A stretch of 5,504 bases of DNA from Clostridium sp. UBA4746 (GTDB taxonomy: Bacteria; Bacillota; Clostridia; Clostridiales; Clostridiaceae), in NCBI GenBank assembly GCA_002403785.1, contig DHIM01000088.1, positions 1 to 5,504 of the forward strand, given 5' to 3'. The translations under genes were made by a program, and so were the position numbers. How positions within the stretch are numbered: the first letter of the stretch is position 1; the number at the start of each line of letters is the position of its first letter. Positions 5,502-5,504 of this stretch are shown in pieces. The notes beneath the pieces were generated by a model. The model had not been told where the DNA came from and ran no database searches. It was given only the letters and a program-made list of their open reading frames with translations.

Positions 5502-5504
5502 TAT

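Noticed and set aside
5419..5504. Rex-type redox operator upstream of hydE
   Set aside because: I looked for TTGTTAA-N4-TTAACAA; only half-like fragments (GTTAAG) are present, so a Rex site is not supported.

Overview
The window looks like a stretch of chromosome from a low-GC Firmicute, most likely a Clostridium-type anaerobe. The DNA is strongly AT-rich, ribosome binding sites are strong and purine-rich (AAGGAG, GGAGG, AGGGGG), AGA and ATA codons are frequent, the heat-shock gene carries a CIRCE operator, and there is a gene for the [FeFe]-hydrogenase maturase HydE. The species cannot be fixed from the sequence alone.

Layout. Bases 1-178 are the control region of htpG, with a perfect CIRCE inverted repeat. 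htpG (179-2059, +) encodes a full-length Hsp90-family chaperone, probably starting at TTG, and is closed by a long hairpin terminator. A Cof-type HAD phosphatase (2196-2978, +) follows; it appears to start at a non-canonical ATT codon and contains a run of nine G. Next are a small antibiotic-biosynthesis-monooxygenase (ABM) fold protein (3058-3342, +) and a flavodoxin-fold, iron-sulfur-flavoprotein-like oxidoreductase (3406-4041, +). After these lies a compact unit at 4149-4349: a perfect 11-bp inverted repeat, a strong ribosome binding site, a 44-residue basic protein I do not recognise (4189-4323, +), and a strong bidirectional terminator. hydE (4360-5403, -) converges on that terminator and has its own upstream region at the right edge.

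How the genes fit together. htpG is a stand-alone heat-shock gene, probably repressed by HrcA. The ABM protein and the flavoprotein, 63 bp apart, could form a small redox or quinone-handling pair. hydE serves assembly of the hydrogenase H-cluster; its partners hydF and hydG are not here. No mobile element, tRNA, rRNA or CRISPR array was seen.

The points most worth a second look are the HAD gene (ATT start plus G9 tract, suggesting slippage-based switching, decay or sequence error), the small orphan gene with its palindrome, and the 7-mer ACGTACA, found three times, only upstream of htpG and hydE. No clearly new multi-gene system is evident.
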